NCBI RefSeq assembly: GCF_000447755.1
Contig: NZ_AUNE01000024.1
Coordinates: 1-38,426, forward strand
Reading direction: 5' to 3'
DNA length: 38,426 nucleotides
Origin: Bacteriovorax sp. BSW11_IV
GTDB lineage: Bacteria > Bdellovibrionota > Bacteriovoracia > Bacteriovoracales > Bacteriovoracaceae
Below, one piece after another: positions 8,647 through 17,599 of this stretch. Below the pieces are notes generated by a model. That model was not told where the DNA came from. It did not search any database and saw only the letters and a program-made list of their open reading frames with translations. The position numbers and the translations under genes were made by a program. Every line of letters begins with the position of its first letter. Position 1 is the first letter of the stretch.

Positions 8647-9749
8647 TTAGCATACCAATAGCTACAATTTGCTTCCCATGCTGTTTCGCATACGAGCTGG
8701 CCTGCGCTATTTTTTTTGCATGAAGAATCACCTAATGTGAATTTCGATAACTTTGCATACCGAAATTCTTGATTCTTTTTATTATGTTGTTCATATTCTG
8801 AATGACAAATGCGTGAAGCATATTGAACGGCCGCAACTGTAGCACAGTTCTTAAGTTCTTCTCTTGCTTTAGAGAAGGGACCTGTATATAGGTTTTCAGA
8901 ATGATCAAGTGCCTTTAGCTTCTCTTGCATCTCTCTAATTAAAACACATGAAGAATTCTTTTTAATTGTTACAGTTTCTTCTTTTGCTTGAGTATTGAAG
9001 CGAATTTTAGAATTTAGATGCTTCAAGTTATTCTTATCTAGGGTTAAGTCGGGAACTTCTTTGTTAGCAAGATAATCTAATATTCCAGGTATTTCATCTT
9101 GCTTACCAAGAACTCTTAGAAACTCTTTTAAAGGAATTGTATTTTCTTTTGGAGTCCAATTTTGAGAGAGGTAAATAACAAGTTCATTATTGTCAAAGAG
9201 TGCATTACGAGCAAAATATGCACTTTTCTTTTTTCCTGTTTCGTAGATAACACCGTTTTTCACTTGGGCCTGAATTTCATTTTTAAAATCTAGAATATTA
9301 AAATTGTGGCCTCGATCAAGTTCATAAACATGATCACCAAATTGTACGATAATTTCTTTAAGTTCTTGGGCCGTGACACTAATGCCATACTTATCTCTAT
9401 CTGCCTCTGTTAAATTCTCAAGATATGAAGAATAGATGTGACCGAGGGCCTTAAATCTTTCTGTTCGATCAGAGCCTCCACCTGTAGAGCTTCCACCCAT
9501 TTTAATATTAGAAAAATTCTTTTTCATTTCTTCAAGAATCATTTGAACTTGTTGAGGTTTCGTATCAATAAGAATTTCTTTGATTTGTTCAAGCTTTTCT
9601 TGTGCAGAAATATCAAACTTAAAATCATCCTGTTTTTCGGATTGTGGTAGTTCAAGTTTGAATTGCCCATAATCTGGAAACTGAACCCCTTTTTGGGCAA
9701 AAGTGATTGAACATACTAACAATAGAGGGAGATAAATAAGCTTTTTCAT
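8643..9749 (-). CDS. Exported protein of unknown function
   Basis: The 368-residue product has a clear signal peptide (MKKLIYLPLLLVCSITFAQ), then a charged, Gln/Glu/Lys-rich segment, a Gly/Ser-rich linker at about 84-93 (MGGSSTGGGS), a central domain and a C-terminal Cys-rich part (at least five cysteines in the last about 105 residues, ending near ANCSYWYAN). No family recognised; the linker suggests two domains. The ATG has no clear ribosome-binding site. It converges with and overlaps the end of the TIGR02147 gene by 3 bp. Cell envelope or secreted location is inferred from the signal peptide. Confidence 0.75.
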   Translation of the reverse strand: MKKLIYLPLLLVCSITFAQKGVQFPDYGQFKLELPQSEKQDDFKFDISAQEKLEQIKEILIDTKPQQVQMILEEMKKNFSNIKMGGSSTGGGSDRTERFKALGHIYSSYLENLTEADRDKYGISVTAQELKEIIVQFGDHVYELDRGHNFNILDFKNEIQAQVKNGVIYETGKKKSAYFARNALFDNNELVIYLSQNWTPKENTIPLKEFLRVLGKQDEIPGILDYLANKEVPDLTLDKNNLKHLNSKIRFNTQAKEETVTIKKNSSCVLIREMQEKLKALDHSENLYTGPFSKAREELKNCATVAAVQYASRICHSEYEQHNKKNQEFRYAKLSKFTLGDSSCKKNSAGQLVCETAWEANCSYWYAN

Positions 9750-9763
9750 AATTGCTTATTGTG

Positions 9764-9799
9764 CAAAAAAAATGCCATTTAAATCACTTTAAATGGCAT
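9764..9799 (-). terminator. Intrinsic terminator for the AgmX/PglI-domain gene
   Basis: The 12-bp arms ATGCCATTTAAA (9772-9783) and TTTAAATGGCAT (9788-9799) are separated by TCAC. On the reverse strand the hairpin is followed by a run of eight T. It lies 55 bp beyond the stop at 9854 and immediately upstream of the next reverse gene. Confidence 0.8.
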
Positions 9800-9814
9800 A
9801 AATCATGAGCAGAA

Positions 9815-9833
9815 GTGTCTAAACTTTAGACAC
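9815..9833. repeat. Perfect short inverted repeat
   Basis: GTGTCTAAACTTTAGACAC has 9-bp perfect arms around one central base. It lies between the stop at 9854 and the terminator hairpin, and about 65 bp upstream of the reverse gene starting at 9749. It could be a dimer-protein operator for that gene or a second hairpin in the 3' region. Confidence 0.55.
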
Positions 9834-9853
9834 AGTATTGAATGCTGTCTTTT

Positions 9854-10657
9854 CTATAGATCGTAAAATAGGGCGTCGTAATCTTCTTGTTCAATTTGCT
9901 TTGCAGACTTCACGACCTTATTTTTAATATTAAAATTTAGAACTTGTCTAAAAGTAACGCTCTCATAAGGACGATTGTTCAGTTGGATGTCATAAAGAAC
10001 TTTAGTGATACAATTTTGAATCTTTGTATCATAAAGACCTTTCATATTTTCAAAACCAACGTGAGTCGCTGTCCCTTCCTTACCAATTTTAACAAGAACA
10101 GTGATTGCATCTTCAAAAGGTTTCTGTGATTTTAAAACACTTTGGTAGCAGGCCTGGAGTTCAAAACGCTTATTTTGAATCACAGAAGAAAATTCATTAC
10201 GAATAGAAATGTTAAATGCTTTCTTCTCTTCATCAGATCTCGTATCGAGGTTTACACAATCTTTAGCATCTTTTGTTTTAAGACACTCTTGCTTCATTCT
10301 AAACGCAGAGATTGTCTTCTCGTACTCTGAACGACCTTTAAGATATTCATTTTGATTAGCAGTTAGTTTCGTCGCTGTTTCAGTCATTTCTTGAAAAGTT
10401 TCAGTCTTCTTTTCAAAACCAGTGTTCATATTTTTAATTTCTTTAAGTTCACCTTTCAGTTTTACAAGCTCTTCGTCATCAACGAATTCAGGTTCAGCTG
10501 TTTTTGTTTCAACGATAGTTTCAGGTTGAACTTTCTCGTGGAATTCTCCATCGATATTAATTGTTTCATTATTAACGTTAGTTGTACCACTGGCCTCATT
10601 GGCAAAGGCACTAGTAAGAGATAATGACACTAATATAAGGACAAGTGAGCGAAGCAT
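9854..10657 (-). CDS. Exported AgmX/PglI C-terminal-domain protein
   Basis: Starting at the ATG at 10655-10657 (after GGGAGAA, 4 nt spacing), the 267-residue product has a signal peptide ending near SAFAN, then an acidic, Thr/Glu/Lys-rich coiled region (about 30-120) and a C-terminal domain of about 95 residues. That domain follows the AgmX/PglI pattern: a helix with ELQACYQSVLK, strands around VLVKIGKEGTATHV, a conserved Cys in IQNCITKVL, and VTFRQVLNFNI at the end. AgmX and PglI were named from gliding motility complexes in Myxococcus; related domains also occur in TonB-like proteins. The role here is unknown, probably periplasmic. It lies 90 bp after meaB, with its own terminator. Confidence 0.75.
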   Translation of the reverse strand: MLRSLVLILVSLSLTSAFANEASGTTNVNNETINIDGEFHEKVQPETIVETKTAEPEFVDDEELVKLKGELKEIKNMNTGFEKKTETFQEMTETATKLTANQNEYLKGRSEYEKTISAFRMKQECLKTKDAKDCVNLDTRSDEEKKAFNISIRNEFSSVIQNKRFELQACYQSVLKSQKPFEDAITVLVKIGKEGTATHVGFENMKGLYDTKIQNCITKVLYDIQLNNRPYESVTFRQVLNFNIKNKVVKSAKQIEQEDYDALFYDL

Positions 10658-10747
10658 AAGATTCTCCCAAATAAACAAAATTTTCGTCACATTAGCACTG
10701 TGAGTCTTAATTTGTCACGCATTTAGTCGAAACGTATCTTGTTGATA

Positions 10748-11713
10748 TTACTGTTTAAAGTATTCTTCTATAATGAGCTTTGCTGCCCCAAAGGCCGTCG
10801 ACTTGCCCTCTGTGACGCTGTTTTCAAGGTCGCGCCACATTTTTTGAACGTTCGCGTTCTTCTTCAGGCGCATCTCCATCATTTCATGAATAAGCTTATC
10901 CATCCATTTCTTGTTTTGAACAGAGCGCTTTGAGAGAAGCTCACCATTTTTTTGTGCCTCAGTATGATAATCTGAAATCATCTTCCAGATATCTTCGAGT
11001 CCTTTTCTTTCAATTGAAGAGCATGAAAGCACGCGAGGAATCCAAAAGCTTGTAGGGTGAACAAGTCTAAGAGCGTTTGTATAATGAGATAGTGAAAGTT
11101 TAGCGAGATTGATTGAATCACCATCGGCCTTATTAATAATAATCGATGAGGCGAGTTCTAAAATTCCTTTTTTAATTCCTTGAAGTTCATCTCCAGCGTT
11201 TGGCAGCATGAGAACCATGAAGAAGTCTACCATTGAAGCAACTTCATATTCTGATTGCCCAACACCAACTGTTTCAACAAGAATAATATCGTATCCAGCG
11301 GCCTCACATAAAAGCATGGCCTCACGAGTTTTTTGGGCCACACCACCTAGAGATCCTGAGGCCGGACTTGGTCGAATGAAGGCCTCTTGTTGTTGCGAGA
11401 GAACTTCCATTCGTGTTTTGTCACCAAGTAAACTTCCGCCACTAATAGGTGAAGAAGGATCAACAGCAAGGACTGCGACTTTTTTACCAAGTGAGATAAG
11501 AAAGAGTCCAAAAGTCTCGATGAAAGTCGATTTACCAACACCAGGTACACCAGAAATACCGATGCGAAGACTCTTTCCAGTATGGGGAAGAATCTGTTCA
11601 AGGAGTTTTTGGGACTCATCTCTATGGGAATCGAGTTTTGACTCCGTTAGAGTGATGGCCTTGGCAAGACTTCTGCGATCGCCCGCAACGAGCTTTTGGA
11701 TATCTATACTCAT
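10748..11713 (-). CDS. meaB: Methylmalonyl-CoA mutase-associated GTPase MeaB
   Basis: This is a 321-residue G3E-family GTPase. The Walker A motif GVPGVGKST is at residues 55-63; VDPSSPISGGSLLGDKTRM and ETVGVGQSE follow as the switch regions, and NKAD is the guanine-specificity motif. MeaB loads and protects the adenosylcobalamin cofactor of methylmalonyl-CoA mutase and gates removal of damaged cofactor. Its ATG overlaps the mutase stop by one base (TAATG on the reverse strand), so it is translationally coupled to its partner, as is usual for this pair. Confidence 0.95.
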   Translation of the reverse strand: MSIDIQKLVAGDRRSLAKAITLTESKLDSHRDESQKLLEQILPHTGKSLRIGISGVPGVGKSTFIETFGLFLISLGKKVAVLAVDPSSPISGGSLLGDKTRMEVLSQQQEAFIRPSPASGSLGGVAQKTREAMLLCEAAGYDIILVETVGVGQSEYEVASMVDFFMVLMLPNAGDELQGIKKGILELASSIIINKADGDSINLAKLSLSHYTNALRLVHPTSFWIPRVLSCSSIERKGLEDIWKMISDYHTEAQKNGELLSKRSVQNKKWMDKLIHEMMEMRLKKNANVQKMWRDLENSVTEGKSTAFGAAKLIIEEYFKQ

Positions 11714-13869
11714 TATTTTTTATTCGCTTTTTTAATTTCTTCGATAACTTTTTTAGCACATTCAGGAATTGGAGTTCCTGGACCAAAGATTCCTTTTACT
11801 CCCGCATTCCATAAAAAGTCATAGTCTTGTTTTGGAATAACACCACCACAGAATACGATAATATCATCGGCCCCATGTTTCTTTAATTCTGCAATAAGAT
11901 CAGGGATCAATGTTTTATGTCCTGCTGCAAGTGAAGAAACCCCAACAGCGTGAACATCGTTTTCAATGGCCTGTTTTGCAACTTCTTCAGGAGTAGAAAA
12001 TAGTGGTGAAAGATCCACGTCAAAGCCAACGTCAGCAAAAGCCGTGGCGACAACTTTAGCACCTCTATCGTGACCATCTTGACCCATCTTCGCGATAAGG
12101 ACACGAGGTCTTCTACCAAAAGTATCTTCGAATTCTTTGAGTTCGTTTACCATATTGTTCCAATCGGCATCATCAGCATACGCACTACCATAGACGCCTG
12201 TTACTGTTTTTGTTGTAGCGTTATAACGACCCCAAATTTTTTCTAGAGCGTAAGTGATTTCACCAACTGAAGCGCGAAGACGAGCGGCCTTAACAGCAAG
12301 GTCAAGTCCATTACCAACACCAGTTTCAGCATAGTCTGTAAGAGCGTCAAGAGCAGCTTGGACGGCCTTGTCATCTCTATTCTTTCTAAGATTATCTAGA
12401 CGCTTAAGCTGAGAGTCGCGAACGGCCGTGTTGTCGATTTCAAGAATTTCAACTTCATCTTCTTTTTGAAGTTTGTATTTGTTAACACCAACAATTGTAT
12501 ATTCACCACGATCAATCATGGCCTGCTTTTGAGCAGCAGATTCTTCAATTTTTAATTTCGGGAGACCTGATTCAATGGCCTTTGCCATTCCCCCAAGATC
12601 TTTAACTTCTTTCATGATCTCACGAGCACGTTCAGAAATATCATGAGTTAATTTTTCCATTAGGTATGAACCACCCCATGGATCAACAACATTAGTGATC
12701 CCTGTTTCTTCTTGCAGGATGATTTGCGTGTTACGTGCAATTCTTGCAGAGAACTCTGTTGGAAGAGCAATCGCTTCATCAAAGGCATTTGTGTGAAGTG
12801 ATTGGGTTCCACCAAAAACTGCGGCCATGGCCTCAATTGTTGTTCTAATAACGTTGTTGTATGGGTCTTGCTCAGTAAGTGACCAACCAGAAGTCTGGCA
12901 GTGTGTACGAAGCATTTTAGATTTAATATCTTTTGGAGAGTATTCAGAAACGATCTCAGACCAAAGAAGTCTTGCGGCCCTAAGCTTTGCAATTTCCATA
13001 TAGAAATTCATTCCAATACCAAAGAAGAATGAAAGTCTTGGCGCAAACTCATCAATTTCCATTCCCGCATTAATGGCCGTTTCAATATACTCACGTCCAT
13101 CGGCAAGAGTATAAGCAAGCTCAAGAGCTGCATCTGCTCCAGCCTCTTGAATATGGTAACCCGAAATTGAAATTGAGTTGAACTTAGGCATATTTTTTGA
13201 CGTATATTCAAAAATATCTGCAATGATTTTCATCGATGGAGTTGGAGGGAAGATATACGTATTTCTTACCATGAACTCTTTTAGAATATCGTTTTGGATT
13301 GTTCCTGAAAGTTTATCTTGTGATACGCCTTGTTCTTCTGCCGCGATAATATAGTTGGCAAGAATAGGAAGAACGGCACCATTCATTGTCATAGAAACTG
13401 AAACTTTATCGAGAGGAATACCGTCGAAAAGAATTTTCATATCTTCAACAGAGTCAATTGCAACACCTGCTTTACCGACATCACCCTTAACTCTTGGATG
13501 GTCTGAATCATAACCTCTGTGTGTTGCAAGGTCGAAAGCAACAGATACACCTTGTCCACCGGCCGCGAGAGCTTTGCGATAAAAAGCGTTTGATTCCTCA
13601 GCAGTAGAAAATCCAGCATACTGGCGAATTGTCCATGGACGACCTGCATACATTGTGGCCTTAGGTCCACGAATGAAGGGTTCAAGCCCAGGCATTGTAT
13701 TTGTAAAAGGAAGATTCTCAGTATCTTCTTTTGTATAAAGTGGCTTGATGGCTATTTTTTCTTGGGTATCAATAGTTAGTGAAGAGAGCTCTTTACCGCG
13801 ACATTCTTTTGTCGCTAAATTTTGCCAATCTTCAACTGTTCTCGTTTTAGGAGAGTATTTCTCAGACAT
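11713..13869 (-). CDS. Methylmalonyl-CoA mutase, large subunit type
   Basis: The 718-residue product converts (R)-methylmalonyl-CoA to succinyl-CoA with adenosylcobalamin. The N-terminal TIM-barrel part contains [20 protein letters not shown] near residues 73-92. The C-terminal B12-binding domain (about 585-715) has D598-x-H600-x-x-G603, with His600 as the expected lower cobalt ligand. Its full length, with an intact cobalamin site, fits the catalytic MutB/ScpA type; no small MutA-like partner is in the window, so it may be a homodimer. AAGGTACCGT lies directly before the ATG and is also one arm of an inverted repeat that could hide the ribosome-binding site. Genes downstream: meaB; upstream: HAD phosphatase. 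Confidence 0.95.
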   Translation of the reverse strand: MSEKYSPKTRTVEDWQNLATKECRGKELSSLTIDTQEKIAIKPLYTKEDTENLPFTNTMPGLEPFIRGPKATMYAGRPWTIRQYAGFSTAEESNAFYRKALAAGGQGVSVAFDLATHRGYDSDHPRVKGDVGKAGVAIDSVEDMKILFDGIPLDKVSVSMTMNGAVLPILANYIIAAEEQGVSQDKLSGTIQNDILKEFMVRNTYIFPPTPSMKIIADIFEYTSKNMPKFNSISISGYHIQEAGADAALELAYTLADGREYIETAINAGMEIDEFAPRLSFFFGIGMNFYMEIAKLRAARLLWSEIVSEYSPKDIKSKMLRTHCQTSGWSLTEQDPYNNVIRTTIEAMAAVFGGTQSLHTNAFDEAIALPTEFSARIARNTQIILQEETGITNVVDPWGGSYLMEKLTHDISERAREIMKEVKDLGGMAKAIESGLPKLKIEESAAQKQAMIDRGEYTIVGVNKYKLQKEDEVEILEIDNTAVRDSQLKRLDNLRKNRDDKAVQAALDALTDYAETGVGNGLDLAVKAARLRASVGEITYALEKIWGRYNATTKTVTGVYGSAYADDADWNNMVNELKEFEDTFGRRPRVLIAKMGQDGHDRGAKVVATAFADVGFDVDLSPLFSTPEEVAKQAIENDVHAVGVSSLAAGHKTLIPDLIAELKKHGADDIIVFCGGVIPKQDYDFLWNAGVKGIFGPGTPIPECAKKVIEEIKKANKK

Positions 13870-13945
13870 ACGGTACCTTGTTTTTGAATAATCTGTATTT
13901 AGTCTATTTTTAACAAATTATCCCAGATTAGTAAAAAGGTACCGT
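13870..13945 (-). promoter_or_regulatory. Inverted repeat that could sequester the mutase ribosome-binding site
   Basis: The arms 13870-13879 and 13936-13945 are perfect reverse complements (ACGGTACCTT / AAGGTACCGT), separated by 56 nt. In the mutase mRNA the 3' arm contains the AAGG ribosome-binding site and ends at the base before the ATG. The pairing is seen in the sequence; any regulatory effect is inference. Each arm is itself centred on the palindrome GGTACC, so the arms could instead be two protein-binding sites. Confidence 0.45.
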
Positions 13946-13952
13946 CAGTTTT

Positions 13953-14603
13953 TTAGAACCATAAGGCCTTGATAATAGCTTGAACACGGGCCTTAGTCGC
14001 CGCTTCGATGCCATGAACAGAGTCCTCAAAGACGATGGCCTCACTGGCATTTGAGCCAAGGCTTTCAAGGGCATGAAGATAGGGGTCGGGCTCAGGTTTA
14101 GAATTCTTGGTATCTTGTCTTGTGATAATGCGATCAAAATATTGTTTGAGACCAGAATTTTCTAGGATTGTATGAGTAATACTTCTCTCGCTTGCTGTTA
14201 CAAGAGCAATCTTAAATCCTTCATTTTTTGCCTTTTGCAAGAATAAATCAATTCCAACAAGTAGTGATGGAATGAGATTCTCTGAATTTAGATATTTATT
14301 TAATTCTAAATTTTTACGCTCAACGAAAGTATCGAAGTTTATAGATGGGAAAAGTGCATGATCTTGTTGCAGTTTAAAAAAGACGAGATTGTCTGGCATT
14401 CCACAAAAGGCATGAGTGATCTCGTCAGCACTTAGTGGAGCTTTATTTTCAAAATGAGCAATGGTCTCAACAATGGCCTTCGCGTGAAGAATTTCAGTAT
14501 TGATAATTGTCCCGTCCATATCAAAAAGCAGTGTCGTAACTTTTGGATATGTAGAGATGATTTCTTCGAGTTCAATGAGTTTTTTAGCTTCAAGTATTTT
14601 CAT
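13953..14603 (-). CDS. HAD-superfamily phosphatase, beta-phosphoglucomutase-like
   Basis: The 216-residue product is a HAD hydrolase of the beta-phosphoglucomutase/YcjU-like subfamily. Motif I LLFDMDGTI has the nucleophile and acid aspartates; motif II VTAS, motif III lysine in NSKPEPDPY and motif IV VFEDSVHGIEAA are all present, with an alpha-helical cap between I and II. It should dephosphorylate a small sugar phosphate or similar; the substrate cannot be read from sequence. The ATG at 14601-14603 has no clear ribosome-binding site; a TTG two codons earlier is less likely. It is 83 bp upstream of the mutase gene on the same strand, possibly co-transcribed. Confidence 0.85.
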   Translation of the reverse strand: MKILEAKKLIELEEIISTYPKVTTLLFDMDGTIINTEILHAKAIVETIAHFENKAPLSADEITHAFCGMPDNLVFFKLQQDHALFPSINFDTFVERKNLELNKYLNSENLIPSLLVGIDLFLQKAKNEGFKIALVTASERSITHTILENSGLKQYFDRIITRQDTKNSKPEPDPYLHALESLGSNASEAIVFEDSVHGIEAATKARVQAIIKALWF

Positions 14604-14755
14604 AGACAATAAATTAGCACAATAACAATAATTTGAGGCGCTTTATTCGAGGGGAACTGGGAAAAAATGGCTAAATTTCGATCTGTATCGTTTTTAGGGT
14701 AGAATAGAGGAGTGAGAGACGTTTAATTCTCCCCTAAGAAGGAGGGCCAAGTCTA

Positions 14756-15295
14756 ATGACGGATGAAAGAACTAGTATCATCTTAGAAACCAGCTTACAG
14801 TCATTTTTTTATGACGAACTCCAATCGGTGAATCGAAAGTCTTCTTCACCACTTCCTAATGAAACCATTTTTTATTCTTCTCTCGTTATGGATAAATTTA
14901 TTCATGCAAAAGAATATTTTGAAGTCGTCGAAGGAAAGGTTCGTGAAAAAACTTTGGGTCTAAAACTTTTAGAAACTCATCACCTTGAGAGTCGCAAAAG
15001 AAAAGTAGCACTCCAAGACATCGGGGATACGGCCCTAATGTTATGTGGGTATTTTTCTGATTCGGTAAATGAGAAAATTGTCGATGTGAAGTACTACCAC
15101 GATGTTGGGATGAGTGCCTATGGGCAACTCAACTCACTTGTGACTTCATTCTATGATGTTCAATATTTCTATAAGAAATTGGCCACACAATTCAATATGC
15201 TGACTAGATTGATACAGATTGTACAAAGCTCTCAGAGCTCAAATAGCTCTCAAGATAAGCAAGATGCTATCTATATCATTAATAATGCATCATAA
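14756..15295 (+). CDS. Conserved-looking cytoplasmic protein of unknown function
   Basis: The 179-residue product has no signal peptide or membrane segment and looks mostly helical, with a Ser/Gln-rich tail at about 160-170. I do not recognise a family. AAGGAGGG precedes the ATG with about 10 nt spacing, a strong site. The region before it (14610-14755) is the divergent gap from the HAD gene and holds a possible -10 element TAGAAT near 14701 without a convincing -35. The amidoligase-like lipoprotein gene follows after 41 bp on the same strand. Confidence 0.75.
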   Translation: MTDERTSIILETSLQSFFYDELQSVNRKSSSPLPNETIFYSSLVMDKFIHAKEYFEVVEGKVREKTLGLKLLETHHLESRKRKVALQDIGDTALMLCGYFSDSVNEKIVDVKYYHDVGMSAYGQLNSLVTSFYDVQYFYKKLATQFNMLTRLIQIVQSSQSSNSSQDKQDAIYIINNAS

Positions 15296-15336
15296 ATGAA
15301 GTTAATTTTTTTCATGGAAATGACGAAAAGAAACCA

Positions 15337-16521
15337 ATGAAATCACTCGTTATTTTTGTTTTTACCTTCTCATTCATTGTCAGCTGTTCAAACTTCAAAA
15401 CTGAGGTTCGAAAATCTCGTCGGCCAAGTTCTGTTTCAAACTTTGTGAATTCTTGCGTTGGGACAATTCAAAAATTCTTCGCAATCAATAATGAATTAAC
15501 ACCTGAAGAGATTGCGATAAGATCGCAACTAGACGAAGTTCGTAATATTGACGAGCTAAAAGTTGTACATAAAACACTTTCAAAATTGAAAGAAAAGAGA
15601 ATAAGAGCAATTATAGAAAGTAGTGAACTCGTTCATGCTCTAAATTTTGATCATCTTGATCGTGATCTCTATTCACAGATGATTAGAACCGGAACATTTA
15701 CTCCTGAAGAATTTGATATGCTCGGCTTTCCTACAAAAAGGCCATTGAATCAAATAAAATCTTTTAGAAGTATTGGTGTTGAGATTGAAGGACTTCTGGT
15801 TGATCCAGCTCACAATACCTATAAAAAAACGGCAGAGAAAATTAAAGAATTTTACGATAGTAAAAAACGCTACGCTACTGTTGAAAAAGAGTACACCTAT
15901 AACCTAAGTCGTGTGGATGAATATGGTGAGAGCGCACGAATGTCCTATAACTATTATTCCCCAGAGAACACTTCTCTTTATAAAGTTGAAACAAAATACG
16001 ATAGAAATTTTGAAGTGAAATTTGATGAGACTCTTACGGGATCACCAGAGAACACTTATGGAGTAGAAATCACAAGTCCTATTATTTCAAGACATAGAGA
16101 TAGAGAATTGTTCGAAGAGTTTTTAACGAAGTTAGATGAAATGAATATTGTTGCCTTTCCTGAAAAAGGAGGAATCCATATTCACATTGGAGCCAGTGAT
16201 TTAAGCGTTGGTGATTATAAAAAACTTCTTACAAAATTTATGGCAGACAAAGAAGAGCTATACTCACGATTTAAACCAAGTAAAGGTCGAGGTCTCCAAG
16301 ATGTATTTGTGACAATGCAATTAGAAAAACTAGAAGGTTTTGAGGACATCGCAAAAATTAATACTGTGGACAAGAGAATCTTTCAAAATCGAGGGCCAAT
16401 AGCTTATATACCGAGACTTGAAACAATTGAGTTTAGGCTTTTCAATTCAACCACGGATCCTGAACGAATCCGTGAGATGATTGATTTTTCTTTGGAATAT
16501 TTAGATCAAGTAGACAATTAG
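15337..16521 (+). CDS. Lipoprotein with amidoligase-type (Amidoligase_2-like) domain
   Basis: The 394-residue product begins with a signal peptide and lipobox (FSFIVSC, Cys17), so it should be a lipoprotein. After a helical region (about 50-140) comes a domain with the ordered motifs of the amidoligase branch of the glutamine-synthetase-like COOH-NH2 ligases: GVEIEG (147-152), GVEITSPII (242-250), GGIHIHIGA (278-286) and ETIEFRLFNST (362-372). These are the acidic and His metal/ATP-site positions of the family, which forms amide bonds using ATP. Such enzymes are normally cytoplasmic, so an exported version is odd: either ATP is not used, the substrate is in prey or host, or the export signal is misread. 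The ribosome-binding site is weak. Confidence 0.75.
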   Translation: MKSLVIFVFTFSFIVSCSNFKTEVRKSRRPSSVSNFVNSCVGTIQKFFAINNELTPEEIAIRSQLDEVRNIDELKVVHKTLSKLKEKRIRAIIESSELVHALNFDHLDRDLYSQMIRTGTFTPEEFDMLGFPTKRPLNQIKSFRSIGVEIEGLLVDPAHNTYKKTAEKIKEFYDSKKRYATVEKEYTYNLSRVDEYGESARMSYNYYSPENTSLYKVETKYDRNFEVKFDETLTGSPENTYGVEITSPIISRHRDRELFEEFLTKLDEMNIVAFPEKGGIHIHIGASDLSVGDYKKLLTKFMADKEELYSRFKPSKGRGLQDVFVTMQLEKLEGFEDIAKINTVDKRIFQNRGPIAYIPRLETIEFRLFNSTTDPERIREMIDFSLEYLDQVDN

Positions 16522-16679
16522 AATGAGAAGAACCAACCTGCTGGCATTTTTGGTGGATAACACATTCTTACGGCCTGCTCTACAGTAAAGCCCTTTGCTA
16601 CATATTTCTCAACGCAATCAGAAGCTGCAAGTGAAGAAGTCGCCATAACAATTGATGCAATTAAAATTAGTTTTTTCAT
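16518..16679 (-). CDS. Exported 53-residue peptide
   Basis: This small reverse gene starts at the ATG at 16677-16679, about 9 nt after AGGGA. The product has a good signal peptide (MKKLILIASIVMATSSLAA) and a mature part of about 33 residues with two cysteines (SDCVEKYVAKGF and RMCYPP) and an aromatic C-terminus (GWFFSF). The two Cys flank a helix and could form a disulfide. No family recognised. Its stop overlaps the convergent amidoligase-type gene stop by 3 bp. Codon use includes the locally favoured CAG GCC context. Confidence 0.75.
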   Translation of the reverse strand: MKKLILIASIVMATSSLAASDCVEKYVAKGFTVEQAVRMCYPPKMPAGWFFSF

Positions 16680-16699
16680 AATATTGAATCCCTAGATAA

Positions 16700-16720
16700 A
16701 TCGTTAATGAAGCTAACGAT
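16700..16720. repeat. Inverted repeat upstream of the 53-residue exported peptide
   Basis: ATCGTTA (16700-16706) and TAACGAT (16714-16720) are perfect 7-bp arms with a 7-nt centre. It lies 21 bp upstream of the small gene start, where an operator or a 5' UTR hairpin would sit. No function can be shown from sequence. Confidence 0.4.
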
Positions 16721-16872
16721 GTAAAACACTTCGAGATGAGAATCAACCCCAGTTAGAAAATAGGGTAAAAAGTATAAAATAATTGGCACTCCAGTCTCTT
16801 CTAAGTACTTGTAAAATTATGTTTTTTCACTCCCTTTTGGACTCTCTTCAGATAACTTCTATAATTGCTTCT

Positions 16873-17598
16873 ATGAATAAGAATATCGTCAAATCCCAAA
16901 AAAATGATCCTCTAAACTTACCCAAAAACGAGCTTTCCCCCCATTTATTTAAGGGTCACGGTATTGAGGTCTATAAATCGCGCTTACTCATCAATTGGTG
17001 GGCCATACTTGGTTTGTCATCTGTACTGTTAATAAGTGGCGTTTATATTGGCCATAGAATTACCTATAATCCCAACTTAGATGAAATTGTTTTGAAGCAA
17101 CAATTGCTATTGGAGAAGCTTGCTAATCAAACAGAAGGACCATCTACATTAGCGTCAGAAGCAATACTTTTAAAAGAGGCGAAAGAGGAATTTTCAAAAT
17201 CGTTAAAATTAACTTCAGAGGCCAAAGAAAGAGTTATCAGCAAACAACGCGAACAGATCATTCATCTGCAAAAAGAACTCTATGACTCTAATGAAAAATT
17301 GCGAAAGACTTCTAGGATACCTGCGAGTTATCTAAGTGGTGGTAAAGAGTCTATTCCGTACAACCCAAAGAACGCCTCCCTATTTGCTCATGAACAGAAA
17401 CTTTATTATCAAAGTACTGAAAAATTGTATGGAATTGAAAGAGAGAATTTTGTTAAAGGCCACGACATGAGTCTTTATGAGAATCAAGAACAACTAGAGG
17501 CCCTAATAATAAAACAAAAGCTCGCCTTAAACGAGCTTGAAGAAAAACATTCTGATGAGAGACTACAGTTTTACAAAAGGGGTTTTAGACTTAAATAG
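16873..17598 (+). CDS. Single-pass membrane protein with coiled coil, unknown
   Basis: From the ATG at 16873 the product is 241 residues: a cytoplasmic N-terminus of about 45 residues, one membrane segment (phrase WWAILGLSSVLLISGVYIG), then a Lys/Glu/Gln-rich coiled-coil region for most of the rest. The ribosome-binding site is poor; an in-frame ATG at 16819 is the alternative, and the longest frame starts at 16783. Membrane topology suggests a periplasmic coiled coil, as in spacer or tether proteins, but no family is recognised. The stop is 1 bp from the stop of the convergent next gene. Confidence 0.65.
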   Translation: MNKNIVKSQKNDPLNLPKNELSPHLFKGHGIEVYKSRLLINWWAILGLSSVLLISGVYIGHRITYNPNLDEIVLKQQLLLEKLANQTEGPSTLASEAILLKEAKEEFSKSLKLTSEAKERVISKQREQIIHLQKELYDSNEKLRKTSRIPASYLSGGKESIPYNPKNASLFAHEQKLYYQSTEKLYGIERENFVKGHDMSLYENQEQLEALIIKQKLALNELEEKHSDERLQFYKRGFRLK

Positions 17599-17599
17599 A

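Noticed and set aside
11208-11735. Forward open frame of 175 codons antisense to meaB
   Set aside because: It is a shadow of the strongly conserved GTPase gene; the product has low-complexity Ser/Arg/Pro composition and no start site.
13870-13952. Cobalamin riboswitch before the mutase gene
   Set aside because: The leader is too short and lacks the B12 box; only the GGTACC inverted repeat is present.
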